Below are positions 46,783-55,226 of a DNA stretch of 64,000 nt, piece after piece. A program made the translations under genes and the position numbers. Numbering within the stretch: the first letter of the stretch is position 1; each line of letters opens with the position of its first letter. The notes beneath the pieces were generated by a model. The model did no database searches. It was not told the DNA's origin and worked only from the letters and a program-made list of their open reading frames with translations. This stretch comes from Sediminibacillus halophilus (lineage in GTDB: Bacteria; Bacillota; Bacilli; Bacillales; Amphibacillaceae), in assembly GCF_900103695.1 (NCBI RefSeq), contig NZ_FNHF01000001.1:1-64000 (forward strand), given 5' to 3'.

Positions 46783-47910
46783 ATGCCAGAAGTGAATCAG
46801 GAACGCATCGTGGAAGAATTTCTGGAACTTGTCCAGGTGAATTCTGAAACGGAGCATGAAGAAGAAATAGTAGAAGTATTGAAGAAGAAATTCACGGAGC
46901 TTGGGCTGGAAGTCGTAGAAGATGACAGCAAAGCGAAGACCGGACATGGGGCCAACAATTTAGTATGTACGTTGAAAGGAACTAAACCGGAAGCTGATAC
47001 GATATACTTTACATCCCATATGGATACCGTTGTACCTGGTAACAATATCAAGCCTTCCGTAAGAGACGGTTATATCGTTTCCGATGGTACAACGATTTTG
47101 GGGGCGGACGACAAAGCCGGTTTAGCGGCAATGTTGGAAGCAATCAAACTGCTGAAAGAAAATGACATCCATCATGGTGACATCCAGTTTGTCATCACTG
47201 CAGGAGAGGAATCCGGTCTTGTTGGAGCAAAGGAACTGGATATTTCCTTGGTGAACGCTTCTTATGGTTATGCCGTAGACAGTAACGGAACGGTGGGAGA
47301 TATCATCGTAGCTGCTCCAACACAAGCGAAGATCAATGCAGTGGTAAAGGGGAAAACAGCACATGCGGGTGTGGCTCCGGAAAATGGCATTTCAGCCATC
47401 ACTTTGGCAGCAAAGGCTATCTCGAAAATGCCCCTTGGCAGAATCGATGAAGAGACAACTGCCAATATCGGCCGATTCGAGGGCGGGTCGAAAACCAATA
47501 TTGTTTGCGACCATGTTGAAATACTGGCAGAGGCTCGTTCCCTGGTCCCCGAAAAAATGGAGGCCCAGGTGAAAAAAATGAAGCAGGCATTCGAAGTAAC
47601 AGCTGCTGAATTTGGAGGAAGTGTCGATTTAGATATAAAAGTCATGTATCCGGGCTATAAACAGCAAGCTGGAGACAATGTGGTAGAAGTCGCCCGCAGA
47701 GCAGCAAAATCTATTGGGCGAGAGAGTCAATTGCTGGAAAGTGGAGGTGGAAGTGACGCAAATGTGATAGCCGGCCATGGTATCCCTACTGTTAATTTAG
47801 CTGTCGGATATGAAGATATCCATACAACCAATGAACGGATGCCGGTAGGCGAACTGGTGAAAGTTGCGGAATTGATTACAGCCATCGCAAAAGAGGCTGC
47901 CAACTCGTAA
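46783..47910 (+). CDS. M20 family peptidase (YqjE/PepT-like)
   Basis: A 375-residue zinc aminotripeptidase-like enzyme. Metal-site motifs: FTSHMDTVVPG, GADDKAGLAAMLEA, TAGEESGLVGAKEL, AVDSNGTVGD, and the C-terminal GGGSDANVIAGHGIPT..YEDIHTTNER. The dimerisation (lid) domain covers about 180-290. AGGAGG lies 12 nt before the ATG. Length and gene neighbourhood match YqjE. Probably cytoplasmic peptide turnover. Confidence 0.9.
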   Translation: MPEVNQERIVEEFLELVQVNSETEHEEEIVEVLKKKFTELGLEVVEDDSKAKTGHGANNLVCTLKGTKPEADTIYFTSHMDTVVPGNNIKPSVRDGYIVSDGTTILGADDKAGLAAMLEAIKLLKENDIHHGDIQFVITAGEESGLVGAKELDISLVNASYGYAVDSNGTVGDIIVAAPTQAKINAVVKGKTAHAGVAPENGISAITLAAKAISKMPLGRIDEETTANIGRFEGGSKTNIVCDHVEILAEARSLVPEKMEAQVKKMKQAFEVTAAEFGGSVDLDIKVMYPGYKQQAGDNVVEVARRAAKSIGRESQLLESGGGSDANVIAGHGIPTVNLAVGYEDIHTTNERMPVGELVKVAELITAIAKEAANS

Positions 47911-47946
47911 AAAGAAAGGCGTACAAGGACATCTTAGTCAAAGCAA

Positions 47947-47997
47947 AAGCCGAACGATGATCTATGAACCAAGTCTAGGGCACGTTCGGTTTTTCTT
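47947..47997 (+). terminator. Terminator after the YqjE-like peptidase
   Basis: CCGAACG (47951-47957) pairs with CGTTCGG (47984-47990), then TTTTTCTTTT. It begins with the same CCGAACGATGAT as the hairpin at 27219. Confidence 0.82.
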
Positions 47998-48167
47998 TTG
48001 TAAAACAGGTAAATTCTTGCATTTTGAAGGAATATTGTCTGGTTCCAACGTTTACTCCCTCAAGTTTTAGTCAACCGTCTGGGTGGCAGCAGTGCATTTT
48101 ATGGACCGGCTTATGCTTGATGAAAAACTTGTCAAACAGGGTGTTCTAAGTCACTATAGACACTTTG

Positions 48168-48196
48168 TTTACAGTTAATTACTGGAAAAGTATAAA
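48168..48196 (+). promoter_or_regulatory. Sigma-A promoter of the OsmC gene
   Basis: TTTACA (48168-48173), 17-nt spacer, TATAAA (48191-48196), about 50 nt before the start codon. The 170 nt before it hold nothing recognisable. Confidence 0.7.
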
Positions 48197-48246
48197 TCTC
48201 TCCTTAGGGAGAATAGTAGTTAGAGACGATCGAAAGGAGCAGGAGT

Positions 48247-48672
48247 ATGAAAAACAGTATAAAATGGAATAAGAACATGTCTTTTACTGGCTCTACCCCC
48301 TCCGGCCATCAGGTACATATGGATGCTTCCGAAGAGGTTGGAGGGGAAAATAGCGGAGCACGGCCAACGGAATTACTGTTAAATGCTGTAGCTGGGTGCA
48401 CCTCTATCGATATCATTTCTATCTTAAAAAAAATGCGACTGAAACCTGCGTCATTTGAAGTGGAAATTGACGGCGAACGTGCAGAAGAGCATCCAAAAAG
48501 GTTCACAACTATTCATGTTCATTATGTCCTGGAGGGGGATTTGCCCGAAGACAAGGTAGTGAGAGCCATTCAATTATCAAAAGATACATATTGTTCAGTA
48601 GCGCATTCCGTAAATGCGGAATTAACCGTGAGCTACTCGATAAATGGAGAACAAGGCACAGAGGAAATTTAA
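48247..48672 (+). CDS. OsmC/Ohr family peroxide-reducing protein
   Basis: A 141-residue OsmC-fold protein, expected to reduce organic hydroperoxides through two cysteines. C51 (AVAGCTSIDI) and C116 (KDTYCSVAHSV) match the reactive pair. The N-terminal strand region and PTELLLNAVAGC helix are canonical for the YhfA/OsmC group rather than Ohr. GAAAGGAGCAGGAGT precedes the ATG. Monocistronic. Confidence 0.9.
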   Translation: MKNSIKWNKNMSFTGSTPSGHQVHMDASEEVGGENSGARPTELLLNAVAGCTSIDIISILKKMRLKPASFEVEIDGERAEEHPKRFTTIHVHYVLEGDLPEDKVVRAIQLSKDTYCSVAHSVNAELTVSYSINGEQGTEEI

Positions 48673-48686
48673 TAGCAAAAACCGGC

Positions 48687-48722
48687 AGGCCTCAAGCGTT
48701 TTATTTTGCTTGGGGCCTTTCC
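48687..48722 (+). terminator. Terminator after the OsmC gene
   Basis: AGGCCTCAAGC pairs with GCTTGGGGCC(T) around a T-rich loop, followed by TTTCCT; weak T-run. Confidence 0.65.
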
Positions 48723-48789
48723 TGACAAGGGCAAGCTGTAAATGATTAGGGTACCACTATTTTACAAATAATTTTCCAAGGTTAAAAGG

Positions 48790-48818
48790 TTGACAGGAAG
48801 AACTGAAATAAATATTAT
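48790..48818 (+). promoter_or_regulatory. Sigma-A promoter of the Rrf2 gene
   Basis: TTGACA (48790-48795), 17-nt spacer, TATTAT (48813-48818): 6/6 and 5/6 matches, about 52 nt before the GTG start. Confidence 0.78.
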
Positions 48819-48869
48819 TACAGTTACGCACAAGCGATATGTATGATTGTAAAAATGGGAGGATTATTA

Positions 48870-49316
48870 GTGAACAGTGAATTCACCTTGGCCGTACACA
48901 GTTTAACTTATCTGGCATTGCATCCTGGTCAGATGGCTACAAGTAATGCTATTTCAGAGAGTACTGCTGTTCACCCTGTCAGGGTACGGAAGGTATTAGG
49001 CTTGCTTCGTAAGCAAGGATACATTGCCACGAAAGAAGGGTGTGGCGGTGGTTTTATTTTGCAGGTTAAACCCGAAGATGTAGGACTTCACGAAATATAC
49101 AAAATAACCTCCGAAGGTACTTTGATCCCTAAATGTACCCCTGCAAATCCTGACTGTGTAGTAGGGGCAAATATGAAGAATACCTTAACAACGATTTTCG
49201 GGAATGCTGAAAAACAGTTAGAAAGTTTCTTGGCTGGTTATAGTATAAACGATGTAGCAATGTTGGTGAAAAAACAGCCGTCTAAGCAAATTTCAGAAAT
49301 TGTTAGTGAACTTTAA
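48870..49316 (+). CDS. Rrf2 family transcriptional regulator
   Basis: A 148-residue winged-helix regulator. The recognition region is HPVRVRKVLGLLRKQGYIATKEGCGGGF. Cysteines C58, C89 and C96 (GTLIPKCTPANPDCVVG) could act as a thiol switch or hold a metal cluster, as in other Rrf2 proteins; the spacing is not the standard NsrR/IscR set. GTG 48870 follows GGGAGG by 7 nt; ATG 48843 has no such site. It lies 70 nt before the small cNMP-fold gene and may control it. Confidence 0.88.
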   Translation: MNSEFTLAVHSLTYLALHPGQMATSNAISESTAVHPVRVRKVLGLLRKQGYIATKEGCGGGFILQVKPEDVGLHEIYKITSEGTLIPKCTPANPDCVVGANMKNTLTTIFGNAEKQLESFLAGYSINDVAMLVKKQPSKQISEIVSEL

Positions 49317-49349
49317 CTGTAAATCCTTATACAGAACGTACGCCTTAAA

Positions 49350-49368
49350 TGTAATAAAAATAATTACA
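49350..49368. promoter_or_regulatory. Palindrome TGTAAT-N7-ATTACA before the cNMP-fold gene
   Basis: TGTAAT (49350-49355) and ATTACA (49363-49368) form a perfect inverted repeat ending 5 nt before the AAAGGAGG site of the next gene. It could be an Rrf2 operator or a Crp/Fnr-like half-site pair; undecided. Confidence 0.45.
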
Positions 49369-49386
49369 ATTAAAGGAGGCATATAT

Positions 49387-49884
49387 ATGCAATGGACGAA
49401 ACGTAAGCACATAGGGGATAAATGGAAATATAATTATGAGACTTTATCAGCGTATGGGGAAATCGGGGACACTGAGGAAAGTCAGCTAATCTATTCTTTT
49501 GAACAGCCTGCAAATGCTGTGTATTTTATTACTAGTGGATTTGTTCGTCTTTTCAACAAGGAAACGTGCAGAACGAGAATAGTAGGGGCTGGCGAATTTT
49601 TTGGTGATCGGTCCGTGTTTTTTACAAAGCATATGTATGTTGAGAGTGTATCCCCTGTTGAGTTTGTACGGATAGATGATGAAGCTTACAGCAGATTGAT
49701 GAAGCATGAACCAAAGCTGGCCGTTGAATTGATTACCCAAATATCAAAAAATCATATTTATTTAACCGAAAAGCAATCCTTGCTTTCGGAAACAAAAGAG
49801 TTGTTTAGTCAGTTGAAAAAAGGTTATAGCAAAATCCATCGTGTGAAAAAGAGTGACCATCAACTCTGCTGCCACTGTTCCTAA
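49387..49884 (+). CDS. Stand-alone cNMP-binding-fold protein with Cys-rich tail
   Basis: A 165-residue protein with a cyclic-nucleotide-binding (Crp/Fnr N-terminal) beta barrel at about 15-110 (SFEQPANAVYFITSGFVRLFN, GAGEFFGDRSVF) and a dimer helix at about 112-150. It has no C-terminal HTH. Instead it ends HQLCCHCS, putting three Cys and two His in eight residues, a likely metal or redox site. ATG 49387 follows AAAGGAGG. A degenerate Crp-family protein or a sensor working with the Rrf2 neighbour. Confidence 0.78.
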   Translation: MQWTKRKHIGDKWKYNYETLSAYGEIGDTEESQLIYSFEQPANAVYFITSGFVRLFNKETCRTRIVGAGEFFGDRSVFFTKHMYVESVSPVEFVRIDDEAYSRLMKHEPKLAVELITQISKNHIYLTEKQSLLSETKELFSQLKKGYSKIHRVKKSDHQLCCHCS

Positions 49885-49889
49885 ATCGG

Positions 49890-49938
49890 AAAGGGACTGT
49901 CCCCATAGGCATTAAAATAGTCAGGGGACAGTCCCTTT
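49890..49938. terminator. Long GGGACAGTCCC inverted repeat (terminator-like)
   Basis: AAAGGGACTGTCCCC (49890-49904) and GGGGACAGTCCCTTT (49924-49938) are perfect reverse complements around a 19-nt loop. Each arm is also nearly self-palindromic. It follows the cNMP-fold gene and would stop transcription, but lacks a clean T-run. Confidence 0.65.
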
Positions 49939-50115
49939 GTTATGTCTACATATATTTATCTCGATTACTTCCTCAAGTCCCCCGTTTTCACAAGTGGTAA
50001 ATCCTAGATCTAGATTATTGGCTTATCCTTTTTATTCACTATGAAGGAGATCGTTTTTTAAAAACGAAGGTATACAAATAAATAAGTGAAATGACTGGAA
50101 AAGGGGTACATACGA

Positions 50116-51144
50116 TTGAGAGATTTTTTATCCGAAAGATTTCAGAATTTTTCCCTCTATGAATGCAGAGGGTCAAGCAGATTATATGAATGTCTGGCGA
50201 CTGAGATTGCCAATGACGACGAGCTTTTGCGATTGAGCGAGCATGCCAGAGAAGACCAGCCAACGCCGAACTTGTTACTTGGTGCTGTGCATTACCTTTT
50301 ACAACGAAACGATCATCCACTGAAAAGGTTTTACGCCAGCCTGACGACTGTTCCAGATAAACCAGAAGAAGCGTTTTATTGGTTCAAGGATTTTTGTCTA
50401 AAAAATGAAAAAGAAATAAAACAACTGCTTATTGAAAAATTGGTGCAAACAAATGAGGTAAGACGCTGTACTTATCTCTATCCGATCTTTTGCCATATTT
50501 ACAGGCAAACCAAACAGCCTCTGTCGCTTATCGAACTAGGGAGCAGCGCGGGACTGCAATTGTTATGGGACAAATATGCTTACCGGTATGATAATGGTTC
50601 AATTGTAGGAAATGCAAACGCTCAATTAGTATTGACTGCTGAAATGAGAGGAGGACAGCTTCCGTTACTGATAAAGGAAAGTCCGCCAGTAGCGAAAAGA
50701 ATTGGTGTTGATTTACATATCAATCACCTTAATGATCCGGAGGATTATGCCTGGTTAAAGGCGTTGATCTGGCCGGAGCATCACACAAGGAGAACAGCTT
50801 TTGAACAGGCGGTCGTGCAATGGGAAAATGAAGCATCAAATTTAACATTAATGGAAGGAAACGGGGTAGACCTGTTGGAAGAGGTAGCTGCTGGAATCCC
50901 TTTAGATTCAACAATTTGTGTATTTCACACACATGTCGCGAATCAAATCCCTACTTCAGAAAAAAAGAAGCTGAAAGATTGCATCAAACGCATCAGTAGA
51001 TATCGAGACATCTTCCATATATATAATAATATGTCTGACCGGCTGCTTCATATAGACAGGGTCTCAGAAGGAAAAGAAAGCCACGAAACAGTGGGAAGGA
51101 CTGACGGACATGGCAGTTGGTTTGAATGGCTGCTGGAACAATAG
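50116..51144 (+). CDS. DUF2332 domain protein
   Basis: A 342-residue cytoplasmic protein filled by the DUF2332 domain. LSLIELGSSAGLQLLWDKYAYRY resembles a SAM-binding glycine motif and VCVFHTH-like TICVFHTHVANQ lies near the C-terminal half; the family may be methyltransferase-like but is uncharacterised. TTG 50116 follows GAAAAGGGG by 9 nt. Length normal. Monocistronic. Confidence 0.82.
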   Translation: MRDFLSERFQNFSLYECRGSSRLYECLATEIANDDELLRLSEHAREDQPTPNLLLGAVHYLLQRNDHPLKRFYASLTTVPDKPEEAFYWFKDFCLKNEKEIKQLLIEKLVQTNEVRRCTYLYPIFCHIYRQTKQPLSLIELGSSAGLQLLWDKYAYRYDNGSIVGNANAQLVLTAEMRGGQLPLLIKESPPVAKRIGVDLHINHLNDPEDYAWLKALIWPEHHTRRTAFEQAVVQWENEASNLTLMEGNGVDLLEEVAAGIPLDSTICVFHTHVANQIPTSEKKKLKDCIKRISRYRDIFHIYNNMSDRLLHIDRVSEGKESHETVGRTDGHGSWFEWLLEQ

Positions 51145-51380
51145 GAAATGATCTGAAAAATGGAACGGTCCTTACATCCGTCATGTTCAAGATAAAAGTA
51201 GTTCCATATTAATGGACGTTGAGTGTTTTTACAGAGGCCGGATGATAACAGAAAACAGGCTTAGTAAAATGCTTAAAGATACTTTAAAGAATGTCGTAAG
51301 TAATTTTTTAAAAAAGAAACCAAGTTTGTTTTGTTTTGATATGATATAGAAGAAACAATATGAGGCAATAGGAGGCAGAC

Positions 51381-52481
51381 ATGAAGAAAAAAATCAGGGT
51401 AGGTTTGATATTTGGCGGTAAATCTGCAGAGCATGAGGTATCCCTGCAATCAGCAAAAAATATCGTCGAAGCCATAGATAAAGAGAAGTACGAAGTAACT
51501 TTAATCGGGATTGATAAAGAAGGCAAATGGCATTTAAATAACCAATCCCATTATTTAATGAATGAGGAAAATCCTAAGTTAATCGAGTTAAATAAATCCA
51601 ATCAGCATATTGCTATCATTCCTGGGGAAGACACTCAACAGATGAGGAATCTGGATGAGACAGTCAAGCTGGAGCAGCTTGATGTCATTTTTCCAATTCT
51701 GCATGGTACGCTTGGTGAAGATGGCAGTATGCAAGGAATGATGCGTTTGGCCAATTTACCGTATGTCGGATCAAATGTGCTCGGATCGGCAATATGCATG
51801 GATAAAGATATAGCTAAAAAATTATTGCATCAGGCTGGTATCGAGGTGGCAAAGTCAGTAACTGTGAGAAGGCACCAAAAAGAAACGGTGTCTTTTGGCG
51901 ATGTAAAAAAACAGTTAGGGTTGCCTGTCTTTGTCAAACCTGCCAGTCAGGGATCTTCTGTAGGTGTTAGTAAGGTAAACGATGAAGCAGCCTTCCAAAA
52001 AGCAATCGAAATGGCGTTCCTTTACGACCATAAAGTATTGATTGAAGAAAGCGTGGAGGGGCGCGAGGTAGAATGTGCAGTCTTAGGTAATGAGGCACCA
52101 AAGGCTTCGCTTCCGGGTGAAATCCTTCCGCAAGGGGATTTTTATTCCTATGAAACGAAATATATTGATGAAAATGGAGCCGTGCTCGAAATCCCTGCGA
52201 AATTGTCCGAAAAAGAAATACAGAACATTAAAGACACAGCCCTGCAAGTGTTCCACCTGCTTGAATGTGAGGGATTGGCAAGAGTTGATTTCTTCTTGAA
52301 AAAAGATGGCTCTTTAGTATTGAATGAAGTAAATACACTGCCTGGTTTTACGAAAATTAGTATGTATCCACAGCTTTGGGGAGTAAGCGGATTGTCTTAT
52401 CCTGATTTGATTGATCAACTAATTCAGTTGGCAATTACCAGACACGAAAGGGATAAGTCGCTGAAAAACACGGTGGAATAA
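51381..52481 (+). CDS. ddl: D-alanine--D-alanine ligase
   Basis: A 366-residue ATP-grasp enzyme that makes the D-Ala-D-Ala dipeptide of peptidoglycan. GGKSAEHEVSLQSA (catalytic Glu), KPASQGSSVGVSKV (ATP loop), SYETKYIDENG (Tyr/Lys region typical of D-Ala rather than D-Lac ligases) and the C-terminal EVNTLPGFTKISMYP Mg site are intact. AGGAGG precedes the ATG. MurF, its usual Bacillus neighbour, is not here. Confidence 0.96.
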   Translation: MKKKIRVGLIFGGKSAEHEVSLQSAKNIVEAIDKEKYEVTLIGIDKEGKWHLNNQSHYLMNEENPKLIELNKSNQHIAIIPGEDTQQMRNLDETVKLEQLDVIFPILHGTLGEDGSMQGMMRLANLPYVGSNVLGSAICMDKDIAKKLLHQAGIEVAKSVTVRRHQKETVSFGDVKKQLGLPVFVKPASQGSSVGVSKVNDEAAFQKAIEMAFLYDHKVLIEESVEGREVECAVLGNEAPKASLPGEILPQGDFYSYETKYIDENGAVLEIPAKLSEKEIQNIKDTALQVFHLLECEGLARVDFFLKKDGSLVLNEVNTLPGFTKISMYPQLWGVSGLSYPDLIDQLIQLAITRHERDKSLKNTVE

Positions 52482-52493
52482 AAAATTGCTGTG

Positions 52494-52540
52494 CCCCGTT
52501 ATTTCCAGTCAATAGGCTGGCAATATCGGGGTTGTTTTTA
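52494..52540 (+). terminator. Terminator after ddl
   Basis: CCCCG-TATT-CCAG pairs with CTGG-AATA-CGGGG, then TTGTTTTT. Confidence 0.85.
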
Positions 52541-52880
52541 TGCATGTTTCCGAATAGTATTGGAGAGCTGATGCCTGATGCCCATCACTTTCTGTAAATG
52601 CAGGCCTTCATGGAAAGTCGTTCGGATTAACACGAGTTCGATTGTATCCATCCCCATTTCTTTAGCAGGAAAAGTCTCCTCCATTCGATCGCTATACCGT
52701 TCTTTTATTATTCCTGGTTGCAGTTCTAACAATTCTTTGATTGTTTCGAGAGACGCTGTTTCCTCTGTGATAGGGACGCAACTGCCTCTTGAAGTTCCGT
52801 ACGGTAGGTTTCCATTTGGTAGAGTAGAAGGACTCCATTTGGACCTCTCCCTGTCCATGAATGTTCACCATGACTAATTC
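52541..52880 (-). pseudogene. Decayed DinB-like gene
   Basis: On the minus strand one frame encodes LLLYQMETYRTELQEAVASLSQ and stops; a second, overlapping frame continues with ITEETASLETIKELLELQ and ends IELVLIRTTFHEGLHLQKVMGIRHQL. The HEGLHL helix is like the last metal-binding helix of DinB-family proteins. Two frames are needed and a part seems missing, so it is probably broken. Convergent to ddl. Confidence 0.4.
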
Positions 52881-52994
52881 GCTTGCTGTTATTCTGAATT
52901 TTTCCTGCCAGTTTTATTGGATGAAGCCAAAAGGATTTTTCTGGTAGAATAGTGAAAAGGATTACACTTATAGAAGGAAAGGTGGTGAATCCTA

Positions 52995-53843
52995 TTGCTT
53001 TGGAAAAGACAAGTAGTTGAAACGACAAGAGGAAGTTTTGAATTATTCTTCAAAGGGGATGGGGAACCGATTTGCATAACCCATCTTTATTCAACGTTTA
53101 ATGAAACCGGTGATTACTTTGCCGATACCTTTACAGGAAGTAACTCAGTGTATTTAATCAATCTCCGGGAAACTGGATCTTCGGTCAGGGCAGAGCAGTT
53201 CTACCAACTCAGCATGCTGGAGACAGTGATGGATTTGGAGGCAATCAGACGAGCGCTCGGTTTTAAAGCCTGGTACTTTGCCGGCCATTCGACTGGAGGC
53301 ATGCTCGGCTTGGTGTATGGTATTTATTTTCCGGACAGCTTGACAGGATTGGTGATAGTCGGAGCTGCCGCAAGAGACTATACCATATCCCCTTTTTGTA
53401 TTTATCATCCCGACCATCCGGATTTCCAACGGATGCAACAATTAATTGAAATGTTAAAGAAAGCAGATCTTAAGGAAAATCAACGAAAAGCTCTGACAAG
53501 GGAAAGGACAAAACTGTCCTTATATTCCCCGGAAACATACGAACAAAATTTTGACAAACCAATCAAGAAAAAACTCTCTAAGGTGAGAATCGAATTTTTC
53601 AACCGTGAACTTGCTATATATGATGTAAGAAGCAAACTTCCTTACTGTCATTCGAATCTTTTGATTCTTTGTGGAAAATATGATGTCCAATGCCCGTTGG
53701 AGTTTTCGAAAGAAATAAATGAACTTGTCCCGAATTCTCGGTTCATCACCTATGATAAAAGTAATCATTATCCGTTTCTGGAAGAAAAACAAAGCTTTTC
53801 CCGCGATATTCACCACTTCCTGGAAGGAGAAGCCGCCCATTAA
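52995..53843 (+). CDS. Alpha/beta hydrolase
   Basis: A 282-residue alpha/beta-hydrolase-fold protein. The nucleophile elbow is FAGHSTGGMLG (Ser near residue 98); the catalytic Asp is probably in LCGKYDVQCP and the His in YDKSNHYPFLEE. It resembles proline iminopeptidase-like or ester hydrolases; substrate unknown. TTG 52995 follows AAAGGTGG by 9 nt. Single gene, 110 nt before coaA. Confidence 0.85.
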   Translation: MLWKRQVVETTRGSFELFFKGDGEPICITHLYSTFNETGDYFADTFTGSNSVYLINLRETGSSVRAEQFYQLSMLETVMDLEAIRRALGFKAWYFAGHSTGGMLGLVYGIYFPDSLTGLVIVGAAARDYTISPFCIYHPDHPDFQRMQQLIEMLKKADLKENQRKALTRERTKLSLYSPETYEQNFDKPIKKKLSKVRIEFFNRELAIYDVRSKLPYCHSNLLILCGKYDVQCPLEFSKEINELVPNSRFITYDKSNHYPFLEEKQSFSRDIHHFLEGEAAH

Positions 53844-53952
53844 CAAGACAAAGGATAAATAACGACAAAAAATAAGGCGCGTCCCTTCTCAAATAACAGA
53901 CGACATAGTATGATGTAGAAGTATGTCAATTAACTAGCAGAGGTAGATATTC

Positions 53953-54894
53953 ATGGTTTCTGAAAAAATTTCCCCTTATATTTCCTTTACAAGGGAAGAG
54001 TGGGCAAAGCTCCGTTTCAATACACCAATGACACTCACAAAAGCTGAAATAAAAGAACTTCAGGGAATCAATGAACGATTATCCGTGGAAGAAGTAGAAA
54101 AGATATACTTGCCGCTAACACGGTTGCTGAATCTTTATATCGATGCTTCCCAACAGCTTCATTCTGTGACAGATCAATTCTTTGGACAAGCTACACGAAA
54201 AGTACCGTATATCATAGGAGTTGCCGGAAGTGTAGCCGTAGGAAAAAGTACTACTTCCAGGATCTTGCAGTCGCTTCTATCCAGGCTGCCAGAACACCCG
54301 AAAGTGCAAATCGTGACGACCGATGGCTTTTTGTATCCAAACGCAACATTGGAAAATAAAGGATTGATGGACAAAAAGGGGTTTCCGGAAAGCTATGACA
54401 TCAAAAAACTCATCCATTTTTTGAGCGATTTGAAATCTGGCAAGGACAACGTACGGGCGCCGGTTTATTCTCATTTCACGTATGACATCGTACCGGGAGA
54501 TTATATCGAGGTAGATGGAGCAGATATTGTGATCATTGAAGGGATTAATGTCCTGCAAACGCCGGTCACCAATGAAATGCTTTCCAGGTTATATGTCTCT
54601 GATTTTTTTGATATGTCATTATTCGTGGATGCAGATGAAGTGGATATCAAACGATGGTACATAGAGCGTTTTAAGATTTTAAAAGAATCAGCCTTTAAGG
54701 ATCCAAATGCTTATTTCAATCGATATGCCAATCTTAGCGACGAGGAAGCTGAAGAAGTAGCTGCTGATATTTGGAACCGGATAAACAAGAAAAACCTGGA
54801 ACTGAATATATCACCCACCAAGTACCGCTCGACGATTATTTTCAAAAAAGGGAAAGACCACCTTACGGAAAAGATCAGTTTGAGAAAGGTGTAA
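53953..54894 (+). CDS. coaA: Pantothenate kinase, type I
   Basis: A 313-residue P-loop kinase that phosphorylates pantothenate, the first step of CoA synthesis. Walker A GVAGSVAVGKSTTSR, VTTDGFLYPNA, YDIKKLIHFL, APVYSHFTYDIVPG and IIEGINVLQ are the hallmark segments. AGAGGTAGA precedes the ATG. Full length. Bacillaceae may carry type I, type II or type III enzymes; this one is clearly type I. Confidence 0.97.
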   Translation: MVSEKISPYISFTREEWAKLRFNTPMTLTKAEIKELQGINERLSVEEVEKIYLPLTRLLNLYIDASQQLHSVTDQFFGQATRKVPYIIGVAGSVAVGKSTTSRILQSLLSRLPEHPKVQIVTTDGFLYPNATLENKGLMDKKGFPESYDIKKLIHFLSDLKSGKDNVRAPVYSHFTYDIVPGDYIEVDGADIVIIEGINVLQTPVTNEMLSRLYVSDFFDMSLFVDADEVDIKRWYIERFKILKESAFKDPNAYFNRYANLSDEEAEEVAADIWNRINKKNLELNISPTKYRSTIIFKKGKDHLTEKISLRKV

Positions 54895-54897
54895 ATG

Positions 54898-54934
54898 AAG
54901 TCGAATGCTCCTAGAGGGCATTCGACTTTTTTTT
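54898..54934 (+). terminator. Terminator after coaA
   Basis: AAGTCGAATGC pairs with GCATTCGACTT, then T8. The next ~290 nt up to 55226 show no gene. Confidence 0.93.
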
Positions 54935-55226
54935 AGGGGGATCTATTCAAGGCAATAACCATTCCTGTTTATTAAATGACAGAAGACGTGGTAAGACCTG
55001 ACCAAAAAGGCAATTCAATAAAAAGTACTATGGTATCGTAAAAAAGAAGGGAAAACCGCTAGTTTTGTAGTAATACTACTCATTAACTGTCTTCTCATCA
55101 AGGTGGGCTATTTTGCCGATAGATTGAAAAATAGTATTTTTTTAAGGCATCCATTACCAAATCGCATTAATCACGGTAGCTCTTATTTTTCTTAGTTGAT
55201 TAAAATGTAATAAAGGAGTGTTGCAA

